In this document: positions 25,210-34,900 of the stretch, piece after piece
Layout of the letters: each line of letters starts with the position of its first letter
How positions within the stretch are numbered: position 1 is the stretch's first letter
NCBI GenBank assembly: GCA_023382455.1
Contig: JAHDVX010000009.1
Span: 80,701-120,496 of the forward strand
Origin: Flavobacteriales bacterium
Lineage (GTDB): Bacteria > Bacteroidota > Bacteroidia > Flavobacteriales_F > PHOS-HE28
DNA: 39,796 nucleotides
Direction: 5' to 3'
The notes under the pieces: model-generated
What the model was told of the DNA's origin: nothing
Database searches by the model: none
Seen by the model: only the letters and a program-made list of their open reading frames with translations
Position numbers and translations under genes: made by a program

Positions 25210-27546
25210 TCAGGGTTGGGGCTGTGGTTTGGCCACACGTCCTTTCAACGTGCGGATCAGGTCGGCCTTTTCGGCATCGGTGTAGGCGGGCATGGCCTGC
25301 AACAGGTTCCGGGCGGTGCGGTATTCCTCATCGTCCAGCGGGCGGTCGCCGGCCAGGATCTCCAGTGCGTTGAGCCGGTCGTGCAGGTCGGCCAGGTAAA
25401 GGGCATGGGTTTCGGCGGTGGTCCATAGTTGGTTCGTCAGGTCGCCCAACGAAAATCCGTTGGACCGCTTCCAATCGTCGCGGCCTTTCATGGTGGGCAG
25501 GTGGCGCTGCGTACGGGTGAAGGTGGCGAGTTCGCCCACCGGAAGGGTCCGTTGCTCCCCGAAGGCGGCGGCATCCTGTGGTGCCACCCGGCCGTCGAAG
25601 GCCCGGTCGAACACGTGGTCGTTCAGGCGTACGGTATTGTCATAGATGCCGTTCTGGGCGCTGATGGTGCCCTTGCCCTTGTAGTTGAACGTGGCATGGC
25701 CCGCAGGGAAGCCGGGCCGCCAACGCCCCCAAGCGAGGCCGTTGGCCGCGTTCATCGTGGTGTCCTCCAGGATGAGTGCCCCGCCGTATTGGATGTATTT
25801 GTCGTTTCCTGTTCCACTAGTGGCTGCCGTGGTGTTCACCCCGCTCACCCCGCCCACGAACTTGATCATGGGCCGCCAACGGGAAATGCCGTAAGTGGAA
25901 GTACCGGTGGGTGCATCGATCAGCCGGGGAACGGTGCTCGGTGTTGACGGATTGTACCATTCATTGCCAGCAAGCGGGGCTGGCAGCAGGTCTGCCGGGA
26001 GTATGGAACCCTTCTGTGCACAGTAGGACACATTCACCGGTAACTGGGTAACCCAGACCGGTCCGGGGAGGCCCGTCAGATTGGGAACAGAGGACGCCCC
26101 GTATAAATAGGCCGTTGCTCCGGCGCGGACGGCCACCTCCACGATCACATTGCTCTGGCCGTCCCAGAAGAACGGGGTGGAGAGGTTGATCATCTGCCAA
26201 TGTGCGGTGGGGGCATCGGGCCATAACTGCCCGGGGGGGGTGCTAGGTGCGGCCGGTCCGGTAATGGTGCCGTAGCCCGTATTGGCATCGCGGGGCGTGT
26301 TATCGAACCCGCTCAATTGGTCCAGGCCCAAGGGTGCATTCCGGACGGTGACATCACCCCAGTGCTGGGTCGATAATATGGTTTTTTGCCACCCTGCGGT
26401 ATTGACGTAGAAACCGATCTGGGTGATGGGTTCGCCCGGGCAAAGGCCACGCAGGCCGGTACCGGTGGGGCCACCAGGGGCTGCCTGGGCCAGTTCCACG
26501 TCCAATTCGTGGGCCAAGTAAAGGAATTGGATGCGCTGGTGGTTAGCGGCATACTTTCTCCCGTAAGGGCTCACGTACTCCTGCTCGGCCGGGGCAAGCG
26601 TGTTGCTCCAAGTAGGAGTACTAACCCCCGTGGGAATGATGGCTTCGGTGAAGGAGGGGTCGCCGCAAACGGCTTCCCGGAAGCGCGACCAACTGGCCAG
26701 GAGCACCTCGTTGTACGGGTTCTCGAATGCGCGCCATCCGTTGGTTTTCGGCTGGTATATGGTGGGCGGCACCGTGGCCACGCTGTAGCCCAATTGGGCG
26801 TCCTTGCCGTTGATATTGCCCCAGTGGCCGGAGTGCATCAATGGCGCGAAGTAGTTGGTGCCCAGCACGGCTCCCCAGGTGGTGGCGTTATTGGGGGTGG
26901 TGGATGCGCCTTCCAAGGAGCCATACCGGTAGGGAGCCGTGCCCATGGTGGTCTTCCACGGCTGGTAGCGGAACACGCCCGGGGCGGCCGTCCTGCTGGG
27001 GGCTTGCCCCGCGGGATATTCATAATAGATCCCCAAGGCGCCGTTGATGTCCAACCGTTCAAGGGCGGTGGTGGCAGCCGTGTAGCCCACGCCAACGAAG
27101 CCGGTGGTGTTGTCCAGCCTTATCCGGTGTTGGTTGTTGGTCCTGAAGTAGACGTTCCTGTTATCGCTGGTCCCGAGGTAGTCGGGGTTGGGGAAGGTGA
27201 GCTGCGTGAGGCGGTTTCCGTACAGGTCCCAACCGTTCTTGCCGTGTCGGAGCAGGTGCCAAGCACCATTCTGCACCACATGGAACCCTCGGGTGTTCTC
27301 ATCGCCGGTGGTCAGGTACATGGTGAGGCCGTTGGGCAGTGCTGCTGCCGGTGGTAAAGTGCTGGTCCTGGGGACCAACAGACCTTTGGTCACCGAGCTC
27401 ACGTCCAGCAATGCAGAGGGGTCGGCCGCGGCCCCGGTCTCGTTGACGGCCACGTTCCCGTTCTGCGCGAACGCCCAAGGTGCAAGGCCGAAGGTTGCGG
27501 CCAATGCCGTGGTGCGCAGGCGATGCAGCAAGGCGGTGGCGCTCAT
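25210..27546 (-). CDS. Tail-fibre-like surface protein, tandem paralog 2 of 3
   Basis: This 778-residue secreted protein has a signal peptide ending near WAFAQ and the leader ALLDVSSVTKGLLVPR. A beta-rich segment follows (LERLDINGALGIYYEYPAGQ). The central jelly-roll-like part includes RIQFLYLAHELDVELAQ and WDGQSNVIVEVAV. The C-terminal module reads NDHVFDRAFDGRVAPQD, TRTQRHLPTM and LTNQLWTTAETHALYLADL, followed by about 55 residues more than paralog 3 (DDEEYRTARNLLQAMPAYTDAEK). Each segment aligns with its two neighbours, so all three arose by duplication. The start overlaps the stop of paralog 1 as ATGA. A run of eight Cs on the coding strand encodes part of STPPGQ near 26233-26240. Confidence 0.88.
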   Translation of the reverse strand: MSATALLHRLRTTALAATFGLAPWAFAQNGNVAVNETGAAADPSALLDVSSVTKGLLVPRTSTLPPAAALPNGLTMYLTTGDENTRGFHVVQNGAWHLLRHGKNGWDLYGNRLTQLTFPNPDYLGTSDNRNVYFRTNNQHRIRLDNTTGFVGVGYTAATTALERLDINGALGIYYEYPAGQAPSRTAAPGVFRYQPWKTTMGTAPYRYGSLEGASTTPNNATTWGAVLGTNYFAPLMHSGHWGNINGKDAQLGYSVATVPPTIYQPKTNGWRAFENPYNEVLLASWSRFREAVCGDPSFTEAIIPTGVSTPTWSNTLAPAEQEYVSPYGRKYAANHQRIQFLYLAHELDVELAQAAPGGPTGTGLRGLCPGEPITQIGFYVNTAGWQKTILSTQHWGDVTVRNAPLGLDQLSGFDNTPRDANTGYGTITGPAAPSTPPGQLWPDAPTAHWQMINLSTPFFWDGQSNVIVEVAVRAGATAYLYGASSVPNLTGLPGPVWVTQLPVNVSYCAQKGSILPADLLPAPLAGNEWYNPSTPSTVPRLIDAPTGTSTYGISRWRPMIKFVGGVSGVNTTAATSGTGNDKYIQYGGALILEDTTMNAANGLAWGRWRPGFPAGHATFNYKGKGTISAQNGIYDNTVRLNDHVFDRAFDGRVAPQDAAAFGEQRTLPVGELATFTRTQRHLPTMKGRDDWKRSNGFSLGDLTNQLWTTAETHALYLADLHDRLNALEILAGDRPLDDEEYRTARNLLQAMPAYTDAEKADLIRTLKGRVAKPQPQP

Positions 27547-29603
27547 GGGGCAGGAGTATTAGGGGTGGTCTTCCGCCCGATGATCTCCAGCAGGTGGATC
27601 TTCTGGGCCGGGGTCAGGCGGCGGCTGGCCTTCACGTCCGAGGTGAGCTGATCGGCCTCTTGCGGTGACAAGCCATCGCCGAAGCTCATTTGTTCCATCG
27701 CCGCGAGGTCTTTTTCCAGCTGGCTGATGTAGATGGCCTGGTCCTCCACGGTTTGCCACAGGCCGGTGGCGAGCTTGCCGAGGCTGGCCCCCCCGGAGGC
27801 CTCCCAGTATTGGCGGCTGGGCATATTGGGCAGGTGCCGGTCTCGCTCCAGGCGTTCGCGCAGTTCCGGCAAGCCCACATAGGCATAGCCCAAGGCGGCC
27901 TGCTCGTCCTGCGGTCGGGTGGCCCCGTCGAAATACTTGTCGAACACATGGTCGCTCAGCAGTAGGTTGCCGTCGTACAGCCCATTTTGCGCACGGATGG
28001 TGCCGGGCCCCTTGTAGTTGGCCGCAGCCCAAACGGGGTCACCAATCTGGATGCCGCCGGTGTAGAGGATGTAATTGCCGTACCCGGTGACCACATCAAG
28101 CGTCTTCACCTTGCCGCCGAACCGGGTCACCGGGCGTTTGCCATGGGCGTTGTTGGCTGTAGGTGCCACCACCATGTTCGTCGTGGGTGGTGGGGCCGGT
28201 ATCCCGCTCCCTCCGTTGGAATCGTCAAAAAGGGCGCGTTGACCGGGGGTGGTCATGGTGGAGATGGTTTCGCCCACCCATTTGGTGCAATTGAAGCCAG
28301 GTTGCATGAGTTCCACCCGTGGACCAACGCCTACCGTAACCCCGCGGTACCATACAATGTCAATGATGAGGTTGTCGGCGACACCAAGGGTGATCGGCGT
28401 GGTGAGATTGAACGTGATCCAGCCGGAGGATGCCAAGAAATTAAAGATGCTGCCGTTGACCGGTTTCGTGCGCACGGCGTCCGACATGAACGGGTAGGTG
28501 TGGTTGCCTCCGAAACTGGCGCCTGCACCGGTCAGGCCTGCTTCCACGGGTGCGCCTCCACGGATCTCTCCATTGATCTGGCAGTTCGTGTTGAGGGTCT
28601 CATCATCCAGGCAGAAGAAGGCAATGGAGTTAATTGTAGCGGGGAAGCAGAGGCCTGCATCACGCAGTTCCTGGTTGCGGTAGAGGTACTGCACCCGGTA
28701 GGTCATTCCGTTTCCGGTGGTACCGCCATTCGTGGCGAAGGGGCTGTAATAGTTGAAAGGGGTGCCGCTGAAATCCGTAACGGGTGTTGCGCTTGGTTCA
28801 CCCAGCGAGGCCAGGCCGTTCTGGCCTTGGCAGGTGAGGGTGTCCTTGGCGTACGGTTTCGGTGGTGTTACCAAGGAATCGGCGTTCTCCAAGCGTGCCC
28901 AGTAAATGGTGCCTGCGGAATCCAAGGCCCCCCAATGGAACTTGTGTTCGGTGATGGAGGGAGGCGTGACCCCGTCGAAGGTACCGTAGCGGATGGAGCC
29001 TTCCCTCGGGCTGGCGACATCGGCCGCCGGGGCCCCGTTCATGGCCATCCGGATGGCCCCTTCCACCTCCAAGCGTTCGGTGGGCGGGGCAGGGGTGCCC
29101 AGGCTTACCAGGCCTTGGTCCCAAGCCATGACATCGTAGGCCATGTACATGGTGGGGTTGGCTGGTGGGGGAACACTGCGGATCACCAGGTTCCGGTTGG
29201 TGGAGGAATTGTCGGTCCCGATGTATTCGAGGTTCCCGCCCGCGAAAGCCACATTGTTGCCGGTGAGGCTCCAGCCCCGCCGTGCGGAGGAGAGGTGCCG
29301 CCACATGGTCGCGGTTGCATCATAGTACCAGAATCCGCGTGCATTGCTGGTGTCCATGGCGGCCCCCAGGTCCGTTTGGTACACCAGTAGGGCATTATCG
29401 GCCGCAGCCACAGGGATGGCCAGGCGCTGCGCCTCGGTCATGCGGGGCACCAGCAGGCCGCGCTTCACGGGCAGGCTGGTCACATCAACATCCAAAATGG
29501 CCTCGGGGTCCGGCGTGGCGCCGTTGGTGCTGATCCCTATATTTTGCGCAAAGGTCAAGGAGCAAAGCACCCAGAAGGCGCCAAGAAGCGAAGAGCGGAG
29601 CAT
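27543..29603 (-). CDS. Tail-fibre-like surface protein, tandem paralog 1 of 3
   Basis: This 686-residue secreted protein begins the three-gene operon. The signal peptide is MLRSSLLGAFWVLCSLTFAQ. Then come AILDVDVTSLPVKRGLLVPRM, TERLEVEGAIRMAMNG, a central jelly-roll-like domain (RVQYLYRNQELRDAGLCFP ... LGVADNLIIDIVWYRG), and the C-terminal module SDHVFDKYFDGATRPQD, ERDRHLPNMP and GLWQTVEDQAIYISQLEKDL. The tail is a further helical stretch (LTPAQKIHLLEIIGRK). The leader motif and the repeating-strand layout are known from many Bacteroidetes surface proteins; the complete architecture is not one I recognise. It probably sits on the cell surface or is released. No anchoring or sorting sequence is evident. 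Confidence 0.88.
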   Translation of the reverse strand: MLRSSLLGAFWVLCSLTFAQNIGISTNGATPDPEAILDVDVTSLPVKRGLLVPRMTEAQRLAIPVAAADNALLVYQTDLGAAMDTSNARGFWYYDATATMWRHLSSARRGWSLTGNNVAFAGGNLEYIGTDNSSTNRNLVIRSVPPPANPTMYMAYDVMAWDQGLVSLGTPAPPTERLEVEGAIRMAMNGAPAADVASPREGSIRYGTFDGVTPPSITEHKFHWGALDSAGTIYWARLENADSLVTPPKPYAKDTLTCQGQNGLASLGEPSATPVTDFSGTPFNYYSPFATNGGTTGNGMTYRVQYLYRNQELRDAGLCFPATINSIAFFCLDDETLNTNCQINGEIRGGAPVEAGLTGAGASFGGNHTYPFMSDAVRTKPVNGSIFNFLASSGWITFNLTTPITLGVADNLIIDIVWYRGVTVGVGPRVELMQPGFNCTKWVGETISTMTTPGQRALFDDSNGGSGIPAPPPTTNMVVAPTANNAHGKRPVTRFGGKVKTLDVVTGYGNYILYTGGIQIGDPVWAAANYKGPGTIRAQNGLYDGNLLLSDHVFDKYFDGATRPQDEQAALGYAYVGLPELRERLERDRHLPNMPSRQYWEASGGASLGKLATGLWQTVEDQAIYISQLEKDLAAMEQMSFGDGLSPQEADQLTSDVKASRRLTPAQKIHLLEIIGRKTTPNTPAP

Positions 29604-29628
29604 GGAATGGTTTTGGGCATGGGTAGTA

Positions 29629-29662
29629 CGAAGATAATCGGACGGGGCGGATGTCCACCAAA
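29629..29662 (-). promoter_or_regulatory. Possible promoter of the three-paralog operon
   Basis: On the minus strand, TTTG (29659-29662) and TATCTTCG (29629-29636) are 22 bp apart and lie upstream of the ATG at 29603. The -7 box differs from TAnnTTTG at one position and the spacer is one base over the usual range. Confidence 0.4.
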
Positions 29663-29827
29663 TGGTGTTGAAAAGATGGTGGGGCTTCGCGAAAGACGTA
29701 GCAGGTCCCTGATGGTTGCCGCTTGTGGGGGCAACGGGTCAGGGGGCACACGCGATCCCCGGCCGTTCACCCTGCGTGGCCTGCATGGCCGGTCCAGGTG
29801 GGACCTCGCGGCGGCGTTGCGGAATGC

Positions 29828-31693
29828 CTATCGCTTCAGGAAGCGGTGGCCACGGATGGCGGAGCCGTCCGGCAGGGTGATGTCCACGGCGTAGAGGCCG
29901 TTGCTGACCTGGTCGAGCTGGATGGCGGTGTTGCACTGGCCACGGTGGGCGGTGGTTCCGTGGCGCAGCACTGGGCGGCCAGAGGCATCGGTCAGGGTGA
30001 CCACGGCCGTTCCTTCCATCGCCGAGTTGAAGATGACATTCAGCTTGTCCTGCGCCGGGTTGGGGAAGAGGTGCACGGGGCTTTGCTCCCTGTCCAGGAA
30101 CCCCACCACCGTCTGGGAATGTTTGATGGTGCCATCGAGGTCTACCTGCCGGAGCCGGTAGTAGTTGGCCCCGTCTTGCGGGTCGGGGTCGGTGAGCAGG
30201 TAGTCGGTGCGGAATTCGGCATGGCCGGCGGCCGGCAGGGAGCCGAGGTCATCGAAGTGCTCATTGTCCGTGCTGCGTTCCACCACGAAGCGGTCGGAAT
30301 TGTTTTCCGAGGCGGTGCTCCACACCACGTCGATCATGCGGTTGCGGGGCTGGGCCTCCAGGGAGAGCAATTCCACGGGCAGCACGGTGCAATCCAAGGA
30401 GGCTCCACCACTGAGTTGCCATGAAAGGGTGAAGTTCTGGCCTGATGCGGACCAGTTGTCGATGTATAGGATATAGACCTGGCCCGCGGTGACATTGATC
30501 GGTTGAACCCAGCCGTTGTTGGTGGCGGGTGGCGTATAAGCGCCCTCAGAGGGATCCGTGGCGCTGTTGCCCAAGCCCGTGACGGTGTTGTTGTAAAACG
30601 CACCGTCGTAATAGCTGCAACGGATCGGTGCATTGCTCGGGCATTGTGCCCCGGTATATGGTCCCCACAGGGCAAAGTCATAATCATCCGTGCCGTTTGC
30701 GGGGGTGATGGTGAAACCGATGCTTCCACCGGCCGAAGGGGAGAAGTAGTACCAGGATCCCTGGCGTTCGTTGTCCGATAAGCAGCCCTGTGTGGCGGCG
30801 GACAGGTCCAGGGAGCACCCCGTATGGTTGCTGGTACTGACGATATTTGCATTGCCGCACACGGTAGTAGCACCCAGGCAATCCTGGGGTTGGGCGGAGG
30901 TTGACGGAGTACAATCGGCGGTGACCGTGTATGGCAGGCCGATGTTTGGAGGCATGTATGATTCGTAGAGGCATTGGCCGGCCACCTGTAGCTCGATGGA
31001 GTTCTCGTCGTAGAACAAGGCCCCCCCGTCCGAGTAGATGACCTGTACGGTTTGGCCATCGATCACCCCGAAATCGACATATCCACTCGCCCCCCCCCCA
31101 ATCGTCCACAGGCCAAGGCTCACGCCACCGACGATGATCTCCACATAGGCGGTGCCGAAGAAGTCGTCCCAGCCGTCACTGGCACTGTCGTACAGGTACA
31201 ATCGATACAGGCATGTGGGGTTGAAGATGCACAAGGTGCCGTTCATGGCGGCGTTGCTGTTGTAGCGCTGCACACGGATGTAGTAGGTGGTGCCGGGCAC
31301 GGTGGCGATGGTGACGGTTTCCGTACCACCGCCTGCGGCCACATCTGAACAGCCCAGCAGTGCCCCTCCACAGGCGGCAAGCACTTGCAGGATGGCATCA
31401 CCGGCCGTAGGCGTGTACTGCACGGTGGTGAGGGTGCTGGTGGCAACGAATTTGCCCCAGGCATCATCATAGTTGCCGGAATTGCAGCCGCCGGGGTTGT
31501 ATGTTGCCGTGTATGTGTTGGGTTTGTTGAAGACCACGGGGACACAGGAGGTGTTCACGGGGAAGGCGTTTGCGGTGGCGCAGGTGTTGCTGGAACTTTG
31601 TGCAAACAAGCAGGGCGCAACGATCACCGCCAATGCCAAGCCGCTGAACGAATGGATGAACCTGTGATTCCGGAAAGGGTGGGGCGCCATCAT
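29828..31693 (-). CDS. T9SS-secreted multidomain protein (type A sorting domain)
   Basis: This 621-residue protein has a signal peptide (SFSGLALAVIVAPCLFAQ) and then a beta-sandwich domain of about 125 residues (CATANAFPVNTSC ... TYYIRVQRYNS), resembling bacterial PPC-like domains. A second beta domain follows (CLYRLYLYDSASDGWDDFFG), then a module with WYYFSPSAGGSIGFTITP and DDYDFALWGPYTGAQCP. The C-terminus holds a VELLSLEA...VVWSTASENNSDRFVVERS segment and a type A sorting domain (VHLFPNPAQDKLNVIF to the final HRFLKR). It should pass the outer membrane by T9SS and be surface-attached or released. The last two-thirds is closely paralogous to the next minus-strand gene upstream. A nine-G tract (coding strand, 31090-31098) lies in frame in the second domain. 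Confidence 0.93.
   Translation of the reverse strand: MMAPHPFRNHRFIHSFSGLALAVIVAPCLFAQSSSNTCATANAFPVNTSCVPVVFNKPNTYTATYNPGGCNSGNYDDAWGKFVATSTLTTVQYTPTAGDAILQVLAACGGALLGCSDVAAGGGTETVTIATVPGTTYYIRVQRYNSNAAMNGTLCIFNPTCLYRLYLYDSASDGWDDFFGTAYVEIIVGGVSLGLWTIGGGASGYVDFGVIDGQTVQVIYSDGGALFYDENSIELQVAGQCLYESYMPPNIGLPYTVTADCTPSTSAQPQDCLGATTVCGNANIVSTSNHTGCSLDLSAATQGCLSDNERQGSWYYFSPSAGGSIGFTITPANGTDDYDFALWGPYTGAQCPSNAPIRCSYYDGAFYNNTVTGLGNSATDPSEGAYTPPATNNGWVQPINVTAGQVYILYIDNWSASGQNFTLSWQLSGGASLDCTVLPVELLSLEAQPRNRMIDVVWSTASENNSDRFVVERSTDNEHFDDLGSLPAAGHAEFRTDYLLTDPDPQDGANYYRLRQVDLDGTIKHSQTVVGFLDREQSPVHLFPNPAQDKLNVIFNSAMEGTAVVTLTDASGRPVLRHGTTAHRGQCNTAIQLDQVSNGLYAVDITLPDGSAIRGHRFLKR
31090..31098 (-). repeat. 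Nine-base homopolymer inside a surface-protein gene
   Basis: Nine consecutive Cs on the plus strand are nine Gs on the coding strand, giving Gly-Gly-Gly in frame within the 621-residue T9SS protein. Tracts of this length are prone to slippage and could switch the reading frame. Confidence 0.6.
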
Positions 31694-31919
31694 GGCCTTG
31701 GGGGAATTGGTTTGGCTGCACTGTTGATGGGATCGACGTGATCGGCACAGCTTGGTTGCTTACCCGCAAGTTGGGCGTTTTATTCGCCGAAGTCCAGTTT
31801 TCGTACGATGAATTATCAACAATGTTCGCTGGATGGAGTGTTTTTGCCATTGAAATACAGTGATGCACGTAGGCGGATATCCCCCGTTTATGGGATGGGG
31901 CAGGTGGCTGGACTGGTGG

Positions 31920-31976
31920 CCGGCGGACCGGGTTGGTGGCCGGACTGGAGTCCGGCGGACCGGTCCGGCGGACCGG
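31920..31976. repeat. GC-rich hairpin repeat cluster (REP-like)
   Basis: The 12-mer CCGGCGGACCGG occurs three times (31920-31931, 31952-31963, 31965-31976). Two perfect hairpins are present: CCGGACT/AGTCCGG with a 2-base loop (31940-31955), and CCGGTCC/GGACCGG with a 3-base loop (31960-31976). The cluster ends 6 bp after the stop codon of the 31983 gene (minus strand), so it may serve as a terminator or mRNA-stabilising element, or be a REP-type repeat. The rest of the 289-bp gap (31694-31982) shows no gene. Confidence 0.75.
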
Positions 31977-31982
31977 GATGAA

Positions 31983-34900
31983 TTACTGTTTGAGGAAGAC
32001 CCCGTGGTGCAGCAGGGCGCCGCCGGGGTTGAGGATGTGCAGCTGGTACCAGCCTTTGGCGATGCCGTCCAGGGGCACCAGCGCGGTGCGCAGCCCGGGT
32101 GCGGTGGCGGCTTGCAGTGAGGAGATGACGCGGCCCGTGGCATCCAGCACCTGGAGTTGCGTGCCGGCTTGCACCGGTTCGGGGAATACCACGGAGAGTT
32201 CGTCCGCTGCGGGATTGGGGAAGATGGAGGGGTTGGTGCTGCCTTGGAACAAGGTGGCCGCTACGGTGTACGTGCGCATGGTGGTGCCGTCGTGGTCCAC
32301 CTGCTCCAGCCGGTAGTAGTTCACGCCGCGGAAAGGGTGTTGATCCACAAAGAGGTAATCGGTGCGGAACTGGCTGTTGCCTGCGGCGGGCATGGTGCCG
32401 ATGGTGCTGAAGTGAACGTTGTCGGCGCTGCGCTGCACGTTGAAGTGGCTGCTTTGCTGTTCGATGGCGGTGGCCCATTGCACATCGATCGCCGGATCAC
32501 GGGCGAAGGCCTCCAAGCTGAGCAGTTCCACGGGCAGGGTGGTGCAATCCAGGCTGCTTCCCCCGGAAAGCTGCCAGCTCAGGGTGAACGCCTGTCCGCT
32601 GGTGGACCAGTTGTCCACATACAGCACATAGACCTCGCCTGCCAGCGCATCAATGGTCTTCACCCAGCCGTCGCCCCAAGCGTCTTCACTGAGGTCGGTA
32701 GCCCCGTTGCCCAGGCCCACCTCATACGAAGGAGGGGCATTCCAACTGCAGCGCAAGGGCGGGCCTGTGGGGCATTGGGCGCTGGAGAAGGGCCCCCACA
32801 CGGCAAAGTCATAGTCGTCATTGCTTGCCGGTGTAATGGTGAATCCAATGGTGCCGGCCGTTTGCGGCGAGAAGAAATACCAAGTGCCCATGTGTTCGGA
32901 AGAGAGGCAGCCTTGATTCCCGGAGTTGAGGTCCATGGTCCATCCCCAATCGGTGCTGTTATGGGTGATGGACTGTGAGTTGCAAATGGTGATGCCGCCG
33001 AGGCAGTCCTGGGGTGGGTGGGGTGGCGGGCCGCAGGTAACCACCTGGCTCCATGCGATTCCCGGGGTGGGCGGGGTGGGGGAGGAATAGTACGGGAACT
33101 GGCCAAGCTTCGAAATGGTCCAGGAGTTCTGCCCTTGGTTGGGCCCGGAGGCCACATAGTCGATCTCGATGAGGTCTCCCATGTTCACGCCGATGAGCGC
33201 GAAGTTGTCCGAACCGGTGACGGTATGGCTTGTCCAAGCTCCACCATTGATGCGGACACGCACGGCGGAGGAGCCCCATCCGTTGCCGTTGCTGTCGTGC
33301 AATTGCAGTAAGTACACGCAATCACCGGCGGGCAAGGTCTGGCAGACCACTTGGGCGGCCCACCCCGGATTGATCACGGAACCGTCCGAATCGAACACTA
33401 CGGTGAGGCAACCGGTGGGGTTGGAGGCGATGATGGGCGGGGGCAGTGTGGTGCCGCTGTACGTGCCGATCACGGGAGCGGCGGCGGAGTTGCCGTCGTG
33501 GATGGTCAGGTCATCGAAGGATTCGGTGTGGAATTGCGAGAAAATCAGGATGGCCACCTGGCCGGCGGGGGGGCAGATCACATAGGTGAAATTCTCGTTG
33601 TTGCTGTAATTGCCGGAGGGCCCGCCGGAGTCGTAGAACATGCCTCCGCACACGGGTGGCGGGGGCGGTGAAGTGATGCACAGGTTGAAAGTTGTATTGG
33701 CGGCGGGGCTATTGGTCCAGTAGGTGTATACGCGGATCCAATAGGTGTTCCCGACGGTGAGGCCGGTGACGGTGCTCTGGTCGGCATCGCTGCAGGCGAT
33801 GTTGGTGAGGCTCCCGCAGGATCCGCTGTAGATGGCATGGTACATGTCGGTGGTGTTGCCGGCCACGTTGTTCAGGGAGATGTAATGGGTGGTGCTGGTG
33901 GCGGTGAACCGGAACCAGACATCATTGTCGGGGGTGCCGGAGCAGGGAGTTGCAGGCAGTCCGCTGGCTGTGGCACCGGCCACGGTGCCGGGAGTTTGGG
34001 TAACGCAGGTGGTACCGCTGTTCACTGCGGCCACCGTGGCGTTGCAGGGGTTGTCGTTGGCGGGGGGCGTAGGCGGGGTATAGGTTTGCGCGCAAATGCT
34101 GAAGGTGCCGGGGTTGTCATTGCTGTATTCCCAGAAGCGCACGTACACGGTGCTTCCGGGTGTGAGGCCTGCGGCGGTGATCATGGGCATCAGTCCATTG
34201 GCGCTGGCGTCATCGTCGCAGGTCACCAGGGTGAACGGTCCGCTGCATGCCGGTGCGGTATAGAGGGCCATTCCGCCATCGGTGACCACACCGGTGTTGG
34301 TGTCGAAGATGAGGCCTCCGCTCGGCGGCACCACGACCTTGAACCACACATCACCTCCGTTGTAACTGGCGCAGCCTGGTGCCGGAACGCCGGTTGTTGC
34401 CGTGGCGTTCACAGTGGTGGAGGAGGTGTAGACGCAGCTGGCATTGGCGGTGAGCGTGGTGGCGCCACACGGATTGTCGTTGGCGGGGGGCGGCGGTGGC
34501 GGCCCGATACTGAACGTGCCTGGGCAGGGACTGGCTGGTGAGGGCCAGGTATCGAACCAGATGTAGTACTGCGTGCCGGCGTTGAGGGTGACCGTTATGG
34601 TGGTGGATGCGGCGGAGTTACCGTCGCCATAGATGCAGGTGCCGCCGCTTGTGGGGCAACCGGCCCACACTTGGACCGAACTCCACGTTTGGCCCGTGAC
34701 ATTCACATTGTACAGCCCCGTGGTGGTGGGGGTCAGGGTATAGAGGGCCTCGTTGCCGTTCTTGTAGCTGTCGATGTCACCGGTGCCGCAAAGGGCACCG
34801 GGGACGTTGGTTGAATTCAGGTCGTTGGTGCCGCCGCAGACCAATGCCTGGTTGGTAATGGGCAGACTGGCCGGGTTGAGGGTGATGGCACCGGCACAGG

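Noticed and set aside
23960-25285. 441-codon open frame on the plus strand
   Set aside because: Antisense of tail-fibre-like paralog 3; no signal, motif or promoter supports it.
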